64,000 nucleotides of DNA from an uncultured Clostridia bacterium (GTDB lineage Bacteria > Bacillota > Clostridia > Oscillospirales > Acutalibacteraceae): positions 92,748 to 156,747 of the forward strand of contig CANQGM010000003.1 of the NCBI GenBank assembly GCA_947623205.1. The letters run 5' to 3'. The position numbers were made by a program, and so were the translations under genes. Shown piece by piece: positions 19,434-28,390 of this stretch; the first letter of the stretch is position 1; every line of letters begins with the position of its first letter. Below the pieces are notes generated by a model. The model was not told where the DNA came from. It worked only from the letters and a program-made list of their open reading frames with translations, and did no database searches.

Positions 19434-19925
19434 TCAAACAGAAACCGATGCCGTTCCTCTGTCAATGGCAACGGTACCTGTTCTTACAATCTCACGGATA
19501 CCATAAGGCTTTAATAAATCAATAAGCGTGTTGACGCGGTTTGCACATTCGCAGTATTCAACAGTAACACAGGAGGGCGAAACATCAACAATTTTTGCCT
19601 GCATAATCTCAACCGTTTTTATGATTTCGGCTCTTTTAGCCGCCGCGCAATGAACTTTTATTAAAATAAGCTCACGGCTTATAAATTCGCCTTCGTTAAG
19701 ACGCTTGACTTTTATTACGGGAATCAGCTTGTTAAGCTGCTTTTCAAGCTGTTCAACCACATATTCGTCACCGTTAGCAACAATTGTAATTCGTGACACA
19801 TTCGGGTCGTTTGTTATACCGACAGCAAGGGAATCAATGTTAAAACCGCGGCGTGAAAAAAGTCCCGAAATTTTTGACAGAACACCCGCCTGATTTTCAA
19901 CAAGTATTGATAACGTATATAGCAT
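19434..19925 (-). CDS. ilvN: Acetolactate synthase, small regulatory subunit
   Basis: 163 aa. The N-terminal ACT domain LSILVENQAGVLSKISGLFSRRGFNIDSLAVG contains the valine-binding Asn-Gln-x-Gly-Val-Leu. The C-terminal ALS_ss domain includes HCAAAKRAEIIKTVEIMQAKIVDV. It follows ilvB by 12 bp and supplies feedback inhibition to the large subunit. Confidence 0.96.
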   Translation of the reverse strand: MLYTLSILVENQAGVLSKISGLFSRRGFNIDSLAVGITNDPNVSRITIVANGDEYVVEQLEKQLNKLIPVIKVKRLNEGEFISRELILIKVHCAAAKRAEIIKTVEIMQAKIVDVSPSCVTVEYCECANRVNTLIDLLKPYGIREIVRTGTVAIDRGTASVSV

Positions 19926-19937
19926 TTGATCACCTCA

Positions 19938-21560
19938 TTAAATCGACGGAGTGTCGGGATAAACATTGCAGACAAGAATGAAAGGTTTATCGGAATCAAC
20001 AACGCCCCTGATAATTTCTTCGGCTTCTTCATTTGAGCTTGCCTCCGCATGGTCAATTCCGTATGCGTCTGCTATTTTAAGAAAGTCGGGATCACCCTGA
20101 AGTATCGTTGCTGAGTGTCGTCCTCCGTAGTTATTATCCTGAAGCTCACGCACCATACCAAGTCTTTTATTGCGCATAATAATAATTTTAATATTAAGGT
20201 TGTTGCCCGCAATAGTTGCAAGCTCGTTTAAACTCATTTGAAAGCTGCCGTCACCGCACACAACAATTACGTCACGTTCGGGTCTTGCAAATTTTGCACC
20301 TACTGCGGCAGGAATTGAATATCCCATTGTACCCATACCGCCGGTTGTAAGAAACCTGCCTTCGCGTATGCGAAAATTGTTTGCGCACCAAATTTGGTTT
20401 TGTCCGACATCTGCAACAAGAATTGCCTTTGAATGCAGCATTGAACTTAAATGTCCCACCAAAGTTCTGGGTTCGACATAGCCGTCAAATACGGGCGGTT
20501 CTTTAAACAAATCTTTTTTCCAAAGCCTGATTGTATCGCTCCATTGATTTAAAACGGCAAAGTCGCCGATATTTTCAATTAACATATTCATTACATTGCG
20601 CATATCGCCTACTATGGGAATTTCGGTTTTTACATTTTTGCCGATTTCCGCCGGGTCAATGTCAATATGGATCACCGTAGTTTTTTCACTCATCTGGTCG
20701 GGAGCCGCAACGGCTCTGTCTCCGAGCCGCGCACCGCAGACGATTACCAAATCAGCTTCATGCAAAGCGCGGTTTGCAACAGCCTTTCCGTATGTGCCGA
20801 GCATTCCGAGATACAGTTCATGTTCGCTTGGCATAACGCCAATACCCATCATTGTTGAAATTACCGGGATTTTTGTTTTATCTACAAATTCCTGTAATTT
20901 AAGCTTTACACCCGAGCTGAGTACACCGCCCCCTGCAACTATCACAGGACGTTTGCTGGCTTTAATTGCCTCAACGGCACGCTTTACCTGAACTACATGA
21001 CCTTTTGTGTTTGGCTTGTATCCCATAATGTTTACCTTGTCGGGATAAATAAACTCATCTATCGAATTGGTTTGAATATCAATTGGAATATCAATCAGCA
21101 CCGGACCCTGTCTGCCTGTTGAAGCAATATGAAAAGCCTCTTTAAAAATACGGGGCAGATCCTCGGTTTTGCTTACGAGGTAGCTGTGCTTTACAAAAGG
21201 TTCACAGGCACCCGTTATGTCTGCTTCCTGAAAAACATCGCGTCCGAGCAAATCGCTGCGCACCTGTCCGGTTATTACAACCATAGGAATAGAATCGGTA
21301 TAGGCAGTAGCGATACCTGTAATAAGATTTGTAGCTCCGGGGCCGGAGGTTGCAACGCAAACACCCGGACGACCGCTGCATCTTGCATAACCGCTTGCTG
21401 CGTGAGCCGCATTCTGCTCTTCGCGCACAAGAATGTGCTTTATACTTGAATCGTATATTTTATCATAAAACGGGCAGATAGCTGCACCCGGATAGCCGAA
21501 CACGACCGAGACGCCCTCGGCTTCCAAACATTTTACCATAATTTCAGCACCGCTAATCAT
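19938..21560 (-). CDS. ilvB: Acetolactate synthase, large catalytic subunit
   Basis: 540 aa, ThDP-dependent. GYPGAAICPFYDKIYDSSIKHILVREEQNAAHAASGYAR contains the catalytic Glu; TSGPGATNLITGIA and the FAD-domain middle follow. The C-terminal ThDP motif is VVCGDGSFQMSLNELATIAGNNLNIKIIIMRN. AGGAGG lies upstream of the ATG. It is the first gene of ilvBNC, making 2-acetolactate and 2-aceto-2-hydroxybutyrate. Confidence 0.97.
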   Translation of the reverse strand: MISGAEIMVKCLEAEGVSVVFGYPGAAICPFYDKIYDSSIKHILVREEQNAAHAASGYARCSGRPGVCVATSGPGATNLITGIATAYTDSIPMVVITGQVRSDLLGRDVFQEADITGACEPFVKHSYLVSKTEDLPRIFKEAFHIASTGRQGPVLIDIPIDIQTNSIDEFIYPDKVNIMGYKPNTKGHVVQVKRAVEAIKASKRPVIVAGGGVLSSGVKLKLQEFVDKTKIPVISTMMGIGVMPSEHELYLGMLGTYGKAVANRALHEADLVIVCGARLGDRAVAAPDQMSEKTTVIHIDIDPAEIGKNVKTEIPIVGDMRNVMNMLIENIGDFAVLNQWSDTIRLWKKDLFKEPPVFDGYVEPRTLVGHLSSMLHSKAILVADVGQNQIWCANNFRIREGRFLTTGGMGTMGYSIPAAVGAKFARPERDVIVVCGDGSFQMSLNELATIAGNNLNIKIIIMRNKRLGMVRELQDNNYGGRHSATILQGDPDFLKIADAYGIDHAEASSNEEAEEIIRGVVDSDKPFILVCNVYPDTPSI

Positions 21561-21619
21561 TATGTTGTTGTACCTCCTGTCCTTTTATGTCACAAATATA
21601 TAATTTACTTTTAAAGTAT

Positions 21620-21648
21620 ATTATACAATAAAGCAAAAAAAAAGTAAA
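21620..21648 (-). promoter_or_regulatory. Promoter of ilvBNC
   Basis: On the minus strand: TTTACT (21648-21643), 17 bp, TATAAT (21625-21620). The -35 lies in the T-tract of the preceding terminator, so the units are packed tightly. I see no T-box leader. Confidence 0.55.
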
Positions 21649-21670
21649 GGGCAGAACATATGTCTGCCCA
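21635..21670 (-). terminator. Terminator after the metal ATPase gene
   Basis: The stem GGGCAGA / TCTGCCC around a CATATG-type loop is followed on the minus strand by TTTACTTTTTTTTT. Confidence 0.78.
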
Positions 21671-21675
21671 TATTT

Positions 21676-23760
21676 TTATTTGGTTTTTAAAATCCTTGTT
21701 GCATACAAAACGCAGGCTACGCATACGCCTGTGTCGGCAACGACCGACATCCACATTGCGGTAAGACCAAATGCGGCAAGCACAATTACCGCAGCCTTTA
21801 CTGCAATTGCGAAAATAATATTTGTTCTGACGGTATTCATAACTTTTCTTGAAATTTTAACTGCTGACGGAAGCTGCTTTAATGTACCCGACGCAAGAAC
21901 TGCGTCAGACGCTTCGATTGCGGCGTCGCTTCCGAAACCCATTGCCATTCCGCAGTCACTTGCAGACAGCACAGGGGCATCGTTAATGCCGTCACCCACA
22001 AAACAAACGGCTTTTGAATCAGCCTTTATCTTTTGCACAATATTCAGCTTATCTTCAGGCATTAGCTCCGATTTACATTCGCTGAGTTCAAGCTCACGAC
22101 TTACCTTTTTAGCGGCAATCTTTGAGTCTCCGGTAAGCATTACGGTATTTTTAACGCCGAGCTTTTTAAGAGATGAAATCACATCCCTTGCCTCTTTTCG
22201 AACGGTATCGCTTACGCTGAGTGTACCTATCAATTTACCGTCCAAAACAACAAACACAGAAGCGTCGTCTTTTACGTATTTTCTCTGCTCCGCAGTCAAA
22301 ATCTTTGTTCCGCCGCATCTAATTTCTCTGCCTTTAAATACGGCTCTTGTTCCGTGACCCGCGCTTTCGCTGTAATCTGTAAATTCAGGCAACTTTATAC
22401 CCTCTGCCTTTTCTTTGATTGCTTTTGCAATAGGGTGTGATGAATATTTTTCGCAGGCCGCGGCAAAACATAGCACTTCCTCGTTAGTGTAATCGGATGT
22501 TGATGTTACCTTGTTTACGCTGAGTTTTCCGCTTGTAAGAGTTCCTGTTTTGTCAAATACAAATGTATCTGCTTTGGCAAGCGCCTCAATATATCTGCCG
22601 CCTTTAATAAGGACTCCTGATTCAGACGCGGCGCCGATACCCGAATAGTAAGACAAGGGAACTGAAATTACTATTGCGCACGGACAGGACGCAACCAGAC
22701 ATACAAGCGCACGGTACAGCCAGACCGTAAACGAGCCGAGTCCGACAAGCGGCGGAATTATTGCGATTGCCACAGCAATAATTATTACAACAGGTGTATA
22801 AACCGAAGCAAATCGTGAAATAAGCTTTTCGTTATTTCCTTTTTTTGAAGCGGCGTCTTCAACAAGTTTTATTATTCTTGTTGCAGTGCTGTCGCCAAAC
22901 TCCTTTGTGGTTTTTATTGTAATCAAATTGCTTCCGTTAATAGCGCCGCTTAATACCTCGCTGCCCTCAACACAGTCGACAGGCAGGCTCTCTCCCGTAA
23001 GCGCCGACATATCAACGGTAGTTTTACCTTTTATTATTACTCCGTCAAGCGGTATTCTTTCATACGGTTTTACAACAACCGTACTGCCTGTCTTAACGTC
23101 CTCAGCTTTAACGGTTCTTTCAGTATTATCTACTAAAATTGTAGCAAAGTCGGGACATATTTGAGCCAGCTTTTCAATATCTCTGCGCGACGCGTCAACT
23201 GCTTTGTCTTCAATAAGCTCACCGATTGAAAAGAGGATCGTAACCATTGCGCCTTCAACAAACTCTCCAAGACAAAATGCGGCTATTACCGCAATTGTCA
23301 TAAGAGTTGTTTCATCTATTCTAAATTTGACCGCATTTTTTATTCCTTTTATAAATGTTTCCGTACCCGAAAGAAGAGTTGAAATAAGACAAACGGCAAA
23401 TAGTGTAATTTTTTGCCATTGCAGTTCATTAAACCCCAATAACTCAAAAACAATTGCCGCTATTCCGAATACAACCGAAATTATTAAAAACAGGGCTTCT
23501 TTATTAATTTTTTTGCTTTTATTTGTATCGGTTTTATCAGCTTTGTTTGTGTTGTCAATAACCGTCACGCCGTTTTCAATGCTGTCGCAAATATTTTGAA
23601 TTTCAATCACGGCGTCATTCCTTGCGGTACAAAATCTTAGCTGCTTTGTAGCAAAGTTAAAGCTTACCTTATCATAGCCGTCGGTTTTTGCGATTTTGTT
23701 TTCTATTTTTGCCGCGCAGTGCGCACAATTCAAATTTTCAAGTGTAAATGTATAGTTCAT
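21676..23760 (-). CDS. Heavy-metal-exporting P1B-type ATPase (Zn/Cd/Pb group)
   Basis: 694 aa. The N-terminal HMA domain has the metal-binding N-C-A-H-C (Cys12, Cys15). The membrane region carries the SCPCAIVISVP transport motif, whose CPC is followed by a distal Asp-containing segment. The P-domain DKTGTLTSGK, HP motif (YSSHPIAK) and GDGINDAPVL are intact. CPC plus control by an SmtB-like repressor points to Zn2+/Cd2+/Pb2+ rather than Cu+. It lies 21 bp downstream of the repressor gene in one operon. Confidence 0.93.
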   Translation of the reverse strand: MNYTFTLENLNCAHCAAKIENKIAKTDGYDKVSFNFATKQLRFCTARNDAVIEIQNICDSIENGVTVIDNTNKADKTDTNKSKKINKEALFLIISVVFGIAAIVFELLGFNELQWQKITLFAVCLISTLLSGTETFIKGIKNAVKFRIDETTLMTIAVIAAFCLGEFVEGAMVTILFSIGELIEDKAVDASRRDIEKLAQICPDFATILVDNTERTVKAEDVKTGSTVVVKPYERIPLDGVIIKGKTTVDMSALTGESLPVDCVEGSEVLSGAINGSNLITIKTTKEFGDSTATRIIKLVEDAASKKGNNEKLISRFASVYTPVVIIIAVAIAIIPPLVGLGSFTVWLYRALVCLVASCPCAIVISVPLSYYSGIGAASESGVLIKGGRYIEALAKADTFVFDKTGTLTSGKLSVNKVTSTSDYTNEEVLCFAAACEKYSSHPIAKAIKEKAEGIKLPEFTDYSESAGHGTRAVFKGREIRCGGTKILTAEQRKYVKDDASVFVVLDGKLIGTLSVSDTVRKEARDVISSLKKLGVKNTVMLTGDSKIAAKKVSRELELSECKSELMPEDKLNIVQKIKADSKAVCFVGDGINDAPVLSASDCGMAMGFGSDAAIEASDAVLASGTLKQLPSAVKISRKVMNTVRTNIIFAIAVKAAVIVLAAFGLTAMWMSVVADTGVCVACVLYATRILKTK

Positions 23761-23781
23761 ATTTGATCCCTTTTCAATATG

Positions 23782-24108
23782 TTATTCAAGAACATGGTCA
23801 AGTCCCATTTCTATGATTTTTTTAACATGGTCATCATCAAGGCTGTAATATATTTGTTTGCCGTCTCTTCTGACCCGCACCAGTTTATTTTGGCGCAGTA
23901 CTCTAAGCTGATGGGAAATGGTGCTCTGCTCCATATTAAGCGCCTCTGCAATACTTAATACGGACATTTCATTTTCAGAAATTGTAAACATTATTCTTAT
24001 TCTTGTTGAATCACCGAACACCTTAAACAAATCTGCAAGTTCAAATAAAACTTCAAGATCGGGCATTTCGGCTGTAAATTTTTGATTGTTTTCTGCTGTA
24101 TTATCCAT
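23782..24108 (-). CDS. ArsR/SmtB-family metal-sensing repressor
   Basis: 108 aa winged-helix repressor. The recognition helix lies in LSIAEALNMEQSTISHQLRVLRQNKLV, and the wing is RVRRDGKQIYYSLDDDH. The last helix (DDDHVKKIIEMGLDHVLE) has D-x-H-x10-H-x2-E, the alpha-5 Zn(II) site of SmtB. There is no CxC in the recognition helix, so the CadC/ArsR alpha-3 metal site is absent. It is expected to repress itself and the ATPase until zinc or a similar ion binds. Confidence 0.92.
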   Translation of the reverse strand: MDNTAENNQKFTAEMPDLEVLFELADLFKVFGDSTRIRIMFTISENEMSVLSIAEALNMEQSTISHQLRVLRQNKLVRVRRDGKQIYYSLDDDHVKKIIEMGLDHVLE

Positions 24109-24145
24109 GTTGCATCTCCTAAAAGTGTATAGATTTTGTTTATTA

Positions 24146-24178
24146 ATTATAATAGTTGAACATATGTAAATGTGTTCA
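24146..24178 (-). promoter_or_regulatory. ArsR-type operator over the repressor promoter
   Basis: The inverted repeat TGAACA (24157-24162) / TGTTCA (24173-24178) has a 10-bp spacer; the arms extend into CATATG on each side. TGAACA-type half-sites are typical of SmtB/CzrA operators. A TATAAT -10 on the minus strand (24151-24146) abuts it, so bound repressor would block the promoter. Confidence 0.75.
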
Positions 24179-24747
24179 TATGTTTAATATAAATATAGCA
24201 TTATATATCCGCCCTGTCAAGCATAATATAAAATTTTCTCCAAAAATTTTCAGAATCAAATCGGATTATAAATTATCTGTTAAGGAAAACTAAATAAAAA
24301 TAACATAATATATTACCATTAAAATATAAACATATTGTACTTTGCATAAGGCTGAAAGATATTTCAAATTTTTAATTCTTCATATGAATAAAGTTACTAA
24401 TTTATTTCTTTTTCAGAAAATATTATAAATTTTTATAAGAGTTAGACATATTAAAAAATAAAAATTACATTTTTACAACAAATTGGGTACAACTTTGCTA
24501 AAATTAGGTTACAATTTTAATATTACGTTGACTTTACTACAAGATTGTAGTATCATTTTCTAAGAAAGAATTGTAGCGTTACATACGCGTAACCACAATA
24601 AATAGTGTATTTAATAAAATGTAATATATTTTGTGGGTTATAAGATTTTTTTATTGTTTTACCACAATATATAGTTTATCTATAAAGACATCTACACTTA
24701 TTTAGTTATTGTATGGAAAATCAATTACTGTATTGGAGTGTAAATAA
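24179..24747. other. Long AT-rich intergenic region upstream of murA
   Basis: About 570 bp with no plausible ORF. It holds a promoter with a palindrome in its spacer (24528-24556). It also has two near-identical direct repeats, ACCACAATA-ATAGT, at 24592-24606 and 24661-24675. The rest shows nothing I can name. Confidence 0.5.
24528..24556 (+). promoter_or_regulatory. murA promoter with palindromic spacer
   Basis: TTGACT (24528-24533), 17 bp, TATCAT (24551-24556). The spacer is almost wholly TACTACAA-GA-TTGTAGTA (24535-24552), an 8-bp-arm palindrome overlapping the -10. That looks like a repressor site. Confidence 0.6.
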
Positions 24748-26043
24748 TTGGAAAAATTCGTAGTTACCGGCGGCAAGCCGTTACACGGCGAGGTAAGCAT
24801 CAGCGGAGCAAAAAATGCTGCTGTGGCAATTATACCTGCTGTTATTCTTTGTGATGAACCCTGTCAGATTGAAAACATACCAAACATAAGCGATGTTACC
24901 TTAATCAGCAAAATTTTACAGCAAATTGGTGCAAACGTAAGACGAATTAACAAATCATCTTTATATATAGATCCAACTCACATTAAAACATACAGTGCTA
25001 CCACAGACCTTGTAAGAGGTATGCGCGCGTCATATTATTTGCTTGGTGCATTGCTTGGCAAATATGGCAAGGCAAAGGTGGCCCTACCCGGCGGATGCAA
25101 TTTTGGCGCCCGTCCAATTGACCAGCATCTTAAAGGATTTGAGGCAATGGGCGCTGCAACTCAACTTGTTGACGGTGCAATTATTGAAGCGGCTTCGCAA
25201 ACTCCTTTACAGGGTACGCATATTTATCTTGACGTAGTATCCGTTGGCGCAACAATAAACATTATGCTTGCCGCTTCAAAGGCAGAGGGTCTTACAATTA
25301 TTGAAAATGCCGCAAAAGAACCGCATATTGTTGATTTGGCAAATTTTCTTAACTCAATGGGCGCCGATATTCGCGGCGCAGGCACAGATGTTATTAAAGT
25401 CCGCGGCGTAGGTTATCTTCACGGTGTAACTTATTCTATCATTCCCGACCAGATCGAGGCGGGAACATATATGTGTGCGGCTGCCGCAACAAGAGGCTGC
25501 ATTACTATTAAAAACATTACTCCTAAGCACCTTGAATCCATTTCCGCAAAACTGCGTGAAATGGGCGTTAAAATTACAGAATATGACGAGGCAATTAAAG
25601 TAGACGCTTCTTGTGAGACGCTTAAACGCTGTAACATAAAAACAATGCCTCATCCTGGATTTCCAACAGACTGTCAGCCACAGTTTGCGGCTCTGCTTAT
25701 GAGCGTGCCGGGCACAAGCATTATAAATGAAAATGTTTGGGATAACCGTTATCAGTATGTAAGCGAGCTTATAAGAATGGGCGCTCATATTTCGGTTGAG
25801 GGCAGACTTGCAATTATTGAGGGCGGAACTGCTCTTACGGCCGCACCGGTAAAAGCAACCGATTTACGCGCAGGCGCCGCAATGATTATTGCAGCTCTTG
25901 AAATAAACGGCACAACTGAAATTTCAAGTATTCAGTATATTGAACGCGGATATGAGGATGTTGTGGAAAAATTCCGCGCACTCGGTTCAGATATTAAAAA
26001 GGTTTATTTTACGGGTGACAACGAAGAAGAACTAAGAGCGTAA
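24748..26043 (+). CDS. murA: UDP-N-acetylglucosamine 1-carboxyvinyltransferase
   Basis: 431 aa. First committed step of peptidoglycan synthesis, transferring enolpyruvate to UDP-GlcNAc. It starts with TTG, with GGAGTG upstream. The conserved SGAKNAAVAIIPA and MRASYYLLGALLG are present. The active-site Cys is intact in PGGCNFGARPIDQHLKGFEAMGA (fosfomycin target, ~residue 117). TDCQPQFAALL and the RYQYVSELIRMGA helix follow. The gene stands alone. Confidence 0.95.
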   Translation: MEKFVVTGGKPLHGEVSISGAKNAAVAIIPAVILCDEPCQIENIPNISDVTLISKILQQIGANVRRINKSSLYIDPTHIKTYSATTDLVRGMRASYYLLGALLGKYGKAKVALPGGCNFGARPIDQHLKGFEAMGAATQLVDGAIIEAASQTPLQGTHIYLDVVSVGATINIMLAASKAEGLTIIENAAKEPHIVDLANFLNSMGADIRGAGTDVIKVRGVGYLHGVTYSIIPDQIEAGTYMCAAAATRGCITIKNITPKHLESISAKLREMGVKITEYDEAIKVDASCETLKRCNIKTMPHPGFPTDCQPQFAALLMSVPGTSIINENVWDNRYQYVSELIRMGAHISVEGRLAIIEGGTALTAAPVKATDLRAGAAMIIAALEINGTTEISSIQYIERGYEDVVEKFRALGSDIKKVYFTGDNEEELRA

Positions 26044-26135
26044 GTAAATATATTGTATGTATTAAATCGTATTTACTCAGTACGGAATTTTATAATTAAC
26101 AACTTATTTTACACTAAAAATATTCAAACTAAAAG

Positions 26136-26166
26136 CCTGCCGAAAATTGAATCGGCAGGTTTTTAT
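26136..26166. terminator. Terminator between murA and the CDF gene
   Basis: The stem CCTGCCGA / TCGGCAGG with an 8-base loop is followed by TTTTTATTAT on the + strand. On the minus strand the run after the stem is weaker (CTTTTAG). Confidence 0.8.
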
Positions 26167-26174
26167 TATATTTA

Positions 26175-27356
26175 TTATTCAATAAATGATTTTTCTGTTT
26201 GCATAATCGGAATTAATGTCGGGTCGATATCACGGATTTTTTCCGTTACAGCTTTTCTAATTTCAATGTCATTCTTTTTATTTTCATAAGGCACAACCAA
26301 ATCGAAAATAACATTTGTATGAGTATCTCCCCGAACAACTCTAAAATCGTGAATTTTAAAATACGGGTTGATCTCACACATCTTTTTTGCCACATCTTCC
26401 ATTAGTTCAATCGTGTATGAGTCCTTAGTTGCAATCGGGTCCATATGAATTGTTGCCATACAGTTAAATTTTCGCTCAAGAGTCTTTTCCGCCAGGTCAA
26501 TTGCGTCGTGAGCCTTTATAATATCTGCATCACATGGAACTTCTGCGTGAAGTGAAATTATACATCTGCCCGGACCGTAATCGTGAACCATAAGGTCGTG
26601 GATTCCAACAATCATTTCGTTTTGCAAAACAGTTTCACGGATCTTATCAACAAAGTCAGGGTCCGGCGAATTACCGAGAAGCGGAGAAAGGCTGTCGCGA
26701 AACGTGCTTACACCCGTAAACAGTATAAACAATGCAACTACAATGCCGAGATAACCGTCAATATTTAACCCCGTAAACTTAGAAATTACAAGACCTATTA
26801 GCACTATTGCTGTTGCAGCACTGTCGGTGAGTGAATCGAGAGCGGTTGCATTAAGAGCTGCGGAATCAATTTTCTTTGAAATAGCTTTGTTAAAGAAATA
26901 CATCCAAAGTTTTAACGCAACAGATACAATAAGAATAAATACTGAAAGCAGTCCTGTTTGTGTAACTGCCTCGGAGTTAAAAATTTTTTCAATCGAACCT
27001 TTTAAAAGTTCAATTCCGACAAGCAGAATTACAACAGAAATTCCAAGTCCCGCAACATATTCATAGCGCCCGTGTCCAAAGGGATGTTCTCTGTCGGGAG
27101 GACGGTTGGCAAGTTTAAATCCCAAAAATGTAACTACCGAGCTTCCTGCGTCCGACAGGTTGTTGAACGCGTCTGCAATAACCGAGATCGAAGCCGATAA
27201 TATGCCCGTAATCAGCTTTGCGGTAAATAAGAACAGGTTTAAAATAATTCCAATTGTGCCCGACATATTTCCATAGCTTGCGCGAACGTCGGGATTTTTA
27301 ATATCATCGCTGTTTTTTACAAACAGCCTTGTCAAAAGTTTTATCAAAATTAACAC
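26175..27356 (-). CDS. Cation diffusion facilitator family transporter
   Basis: 393 aa metal/H+ antiporter. Six membrane helices are visible. The transport-site residues are in ISVIADAFNNLSDAGSSVV (D and N-x-x-D of helix 2) and DSLTDSAATAIVLIG (D-x-x-x-D of helix 5), with the loop HPFGHGRYEYVAGLGI between. The C-terminal cytoplasmic domain is VHDYGPGRCIISLHAEVP. It has a C-terminal extension of ~90 residues beyond short CDF proteins. The likely substrate is Zn2+, Fe2+ or Mn2+. Confidence 0.92.
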   Translation of the reverse strand: MLILIKLLTRLFVKNSDDIKNPDVRASYGNMSGTIGIILNLFLFTAKLITGILSASISVIADAFNNLSDAGSSVVTFLGFKLANRPPDREHPFGHGRYEYVAGLGISVVILLVGIELLKGSIEKIFNSEAVTQTGLLSVFILIVSVALKLWMYFFNKAISKKIDSAALNATALDSLTDSAATAIVLIGLVISKFTGLNIDGYLGIVVALFILFTGVSTFRDSLSPLLGNSPDPDFVDKIRETVLQNEMIVGIHDLMVHDYGPGRCIISLHAEVPCDADIIKAHDAIDLAEKTLERKFNCMATIHMDPIATKDSYTIELMEDVAKKMCEINPYFKIHDFRVVRGDTHTNVIFDLVVPYENKKNDIEIRKAVTEKIRDIDPTLIPIMQTEKSFIE

Positions 27357-27660
27357 CGCTTAATTTAAAGTGCTTGCTGTATTGAAATTCATTTTATAAT
27401 AGTATATGCAAGTTAGTCAACAGTAACATTTGTAATTTACAAACAGAGACTTGCACATCTGCAAAACACAAAGCAGTTAAATATTGATTTTCATAGTCTA
27501 TAAAAGTTTCATTTTGACACTAACTTAATTTTTTATCATAAAAACGTTCAAATTATTTGCATTTGTCAGGGCTGAGTATAAAAGATGTTTTGTGAATTTT
27601 ATGGTACGAAAAAGATGGATTTGCACTTTTGACAGACGGATTCAAACCCGTTTCGGAGAG
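27357..27660. other. Intergenic region with no recognisable gene
   Basis: About 300 bp of AT-rich sequence between the CDF gene and an IS remnant. No ORF, tRNA or strong hairpin is seen. Confidence 0.4.
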
Positions 27661-27667
27661 GAAGAGC

Positions 27668-27917
27668 AGCGGAATGATTACTTACCAGCATATGTATATG
27701 GTCGGGACATACCTCCCCCTTCTATAATCTATACTCCCTTCCACTGGCATAACTGCCTTAATATCTCTCTTATTTCTATGCGTTTTTCTTCGAAAAACAC
27801 CTTCCTTCGATATTTCGGCCTAAATACTATATGGTACTTGCAATTCCATTTTGTGTGTGCTAAACTTCTTGTATCAATGTTCTCTTTTTTCTCATCGGTT
27901 AACCTCTTTTGAACCAC
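27668..27917 (-). pseudogene. tnpA: IS200/IS605-family TnpA remnant
   Basis: The N-terminal ~60 residues of an IS200-type HUH transposase remain (SLAHTKWNCKYHIVFRPKYRRKVFFEEKRIEIREILRQLCQWKGV). The frame then breaks; the catalytic-loop residues continue in another frame as EVCPDHIHMLV (the H-x-H motif of HUH enzymes). Homology stops just after. The remaining two-thirds, including the catalytic Tyr, are gone, so it is inactive. Confidence 0.85.
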
Positions 27918-27941
27918 GCGACTATCGTGTGGTTTTCGTTT
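27913..27941 (+). repeat. Hairpin at the 5' edge of the IS200 remnant
   Basis: CCACGCG / CGTGTGG around ACTAT is followed by TTTTCGTTTT. IS200 elements carry such a hairpin just upstream of tnpA that insulates against read-through, so this may mark the surviving end. Confidence 0.55.
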
Positions 27942-27944
27942 TAC

Positions 27945-27980
27945 AAAAAAATCGGCAAGCTTCTGTCGAAACTTGCCGAT
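27945..27980 (-). terminator. Terminator downstream of tRNA-Tyr
   Basis: The 9-bp stem ATCGGCAAG / CTTGCCGAT is followed by TTTTTT on the minus strand. Confidence 0.8.
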
Positions 27981-27984
27981 AAGC

Positions 27985-28070
27985 TGGTGGGAGAAGGTGG
28001 ATTCGAACCACCGAAGTCGAAGACAACAGATTTACAGTCTGCCCCCTTTGGCCACTCGGGAATTCTCCCA
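27985..28070 (-). tRNA. tRNA-Tyr (GUA anticodon)
   Basis: 86 nt including an encoded CCA, with the long variable arm of class II tRNAs. The anticodon loop CTGTAAATC gives GUA, and the T-arm GGTTCGAATCC is intact. It lies downstream of tRNA-Thr on the same strand, so they may be co-transcribed, although a hairpin separates them. Confidence 0.95.
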
Positions 28071-28091
28071 TATTGAATTTTCAAAAATCAA

Positions 28092-28120
28092 AGCCTACTG
28101 CCTAAACAGTAGGCCTTTTT
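28092..28120 (-). terminator. Hairpin/terminator between the two tRNAs
   Basis: GCCTACTG / CAGTAGGC with a 6-base loop, then TTTGATTTTTG on the minus strand. It may be a terminator or a processing hairpin. Confidence 0.6.
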
Positions 28121-28195
28121 GGAGCTGGTGGACGGACTTGAACCCCCGACCTGCTGATTACAAATCAGCTGCTCTACCAACTGAGCTACACCAGC
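28120..28195 (-). tRNA. tRNA-Thr (UGU anticodon)
   Basis: 76 nt with encoded CCA. The acceptor pairs GCTGGTG / CACCAGC, the anticodon loop TTTGTAA gives UGU and the T-arm is GGGTTCAAGTCC. Confidence 0.95.
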
Positions 28196-28225
28196 AAATA
28201 ATTATTTAATTACAAGTGCTCATAT

Positions 28226-28254
28226 AATATATCATAATAAAAACCCGTTGTCAA
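28226..28254 (-). promoter_or_regulatory. Promoter of the tRNA-Thr/Tyr unit
   Basis: On the minus strand: TTGACA (28254-28249), 17 bp, TATATT (28231-28226), about 30 bases before the tRNA-Thr 5' end. Confidence 0.7.
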
Positions 28255-28390
28255 CACCTTTTTTATAATTTTTAAAATATTTCGACAATTCAGAAAGTAA
28301 AAATTTCTAATTAAACCTTATTACATCATAAATAAAACTAAAGGTTATAAAAATTATTTTGCAGGAAACAATAACCTGTGAGGTGTTTTT

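Noticed and set aside
21561..21675. T-box or peptide leader upstream of ilvB
   Set aside because: The interval is only ~100 bp, with no Stem I, no TGGNACC T-box and no Leu/Val/Ile codon run.
24592..24675. ACCACAATA repeats as DnaA boxes or an origin
   Set aside because: They do not match TTATCCACA closely, and no dnaA/dnaN or AT-rich unwinding pattern accompanies them.
27592..27912. 106-aa + strand ORF
   Set aside because: It is antisense to the IS200 transposase remnant and has no family similarity.
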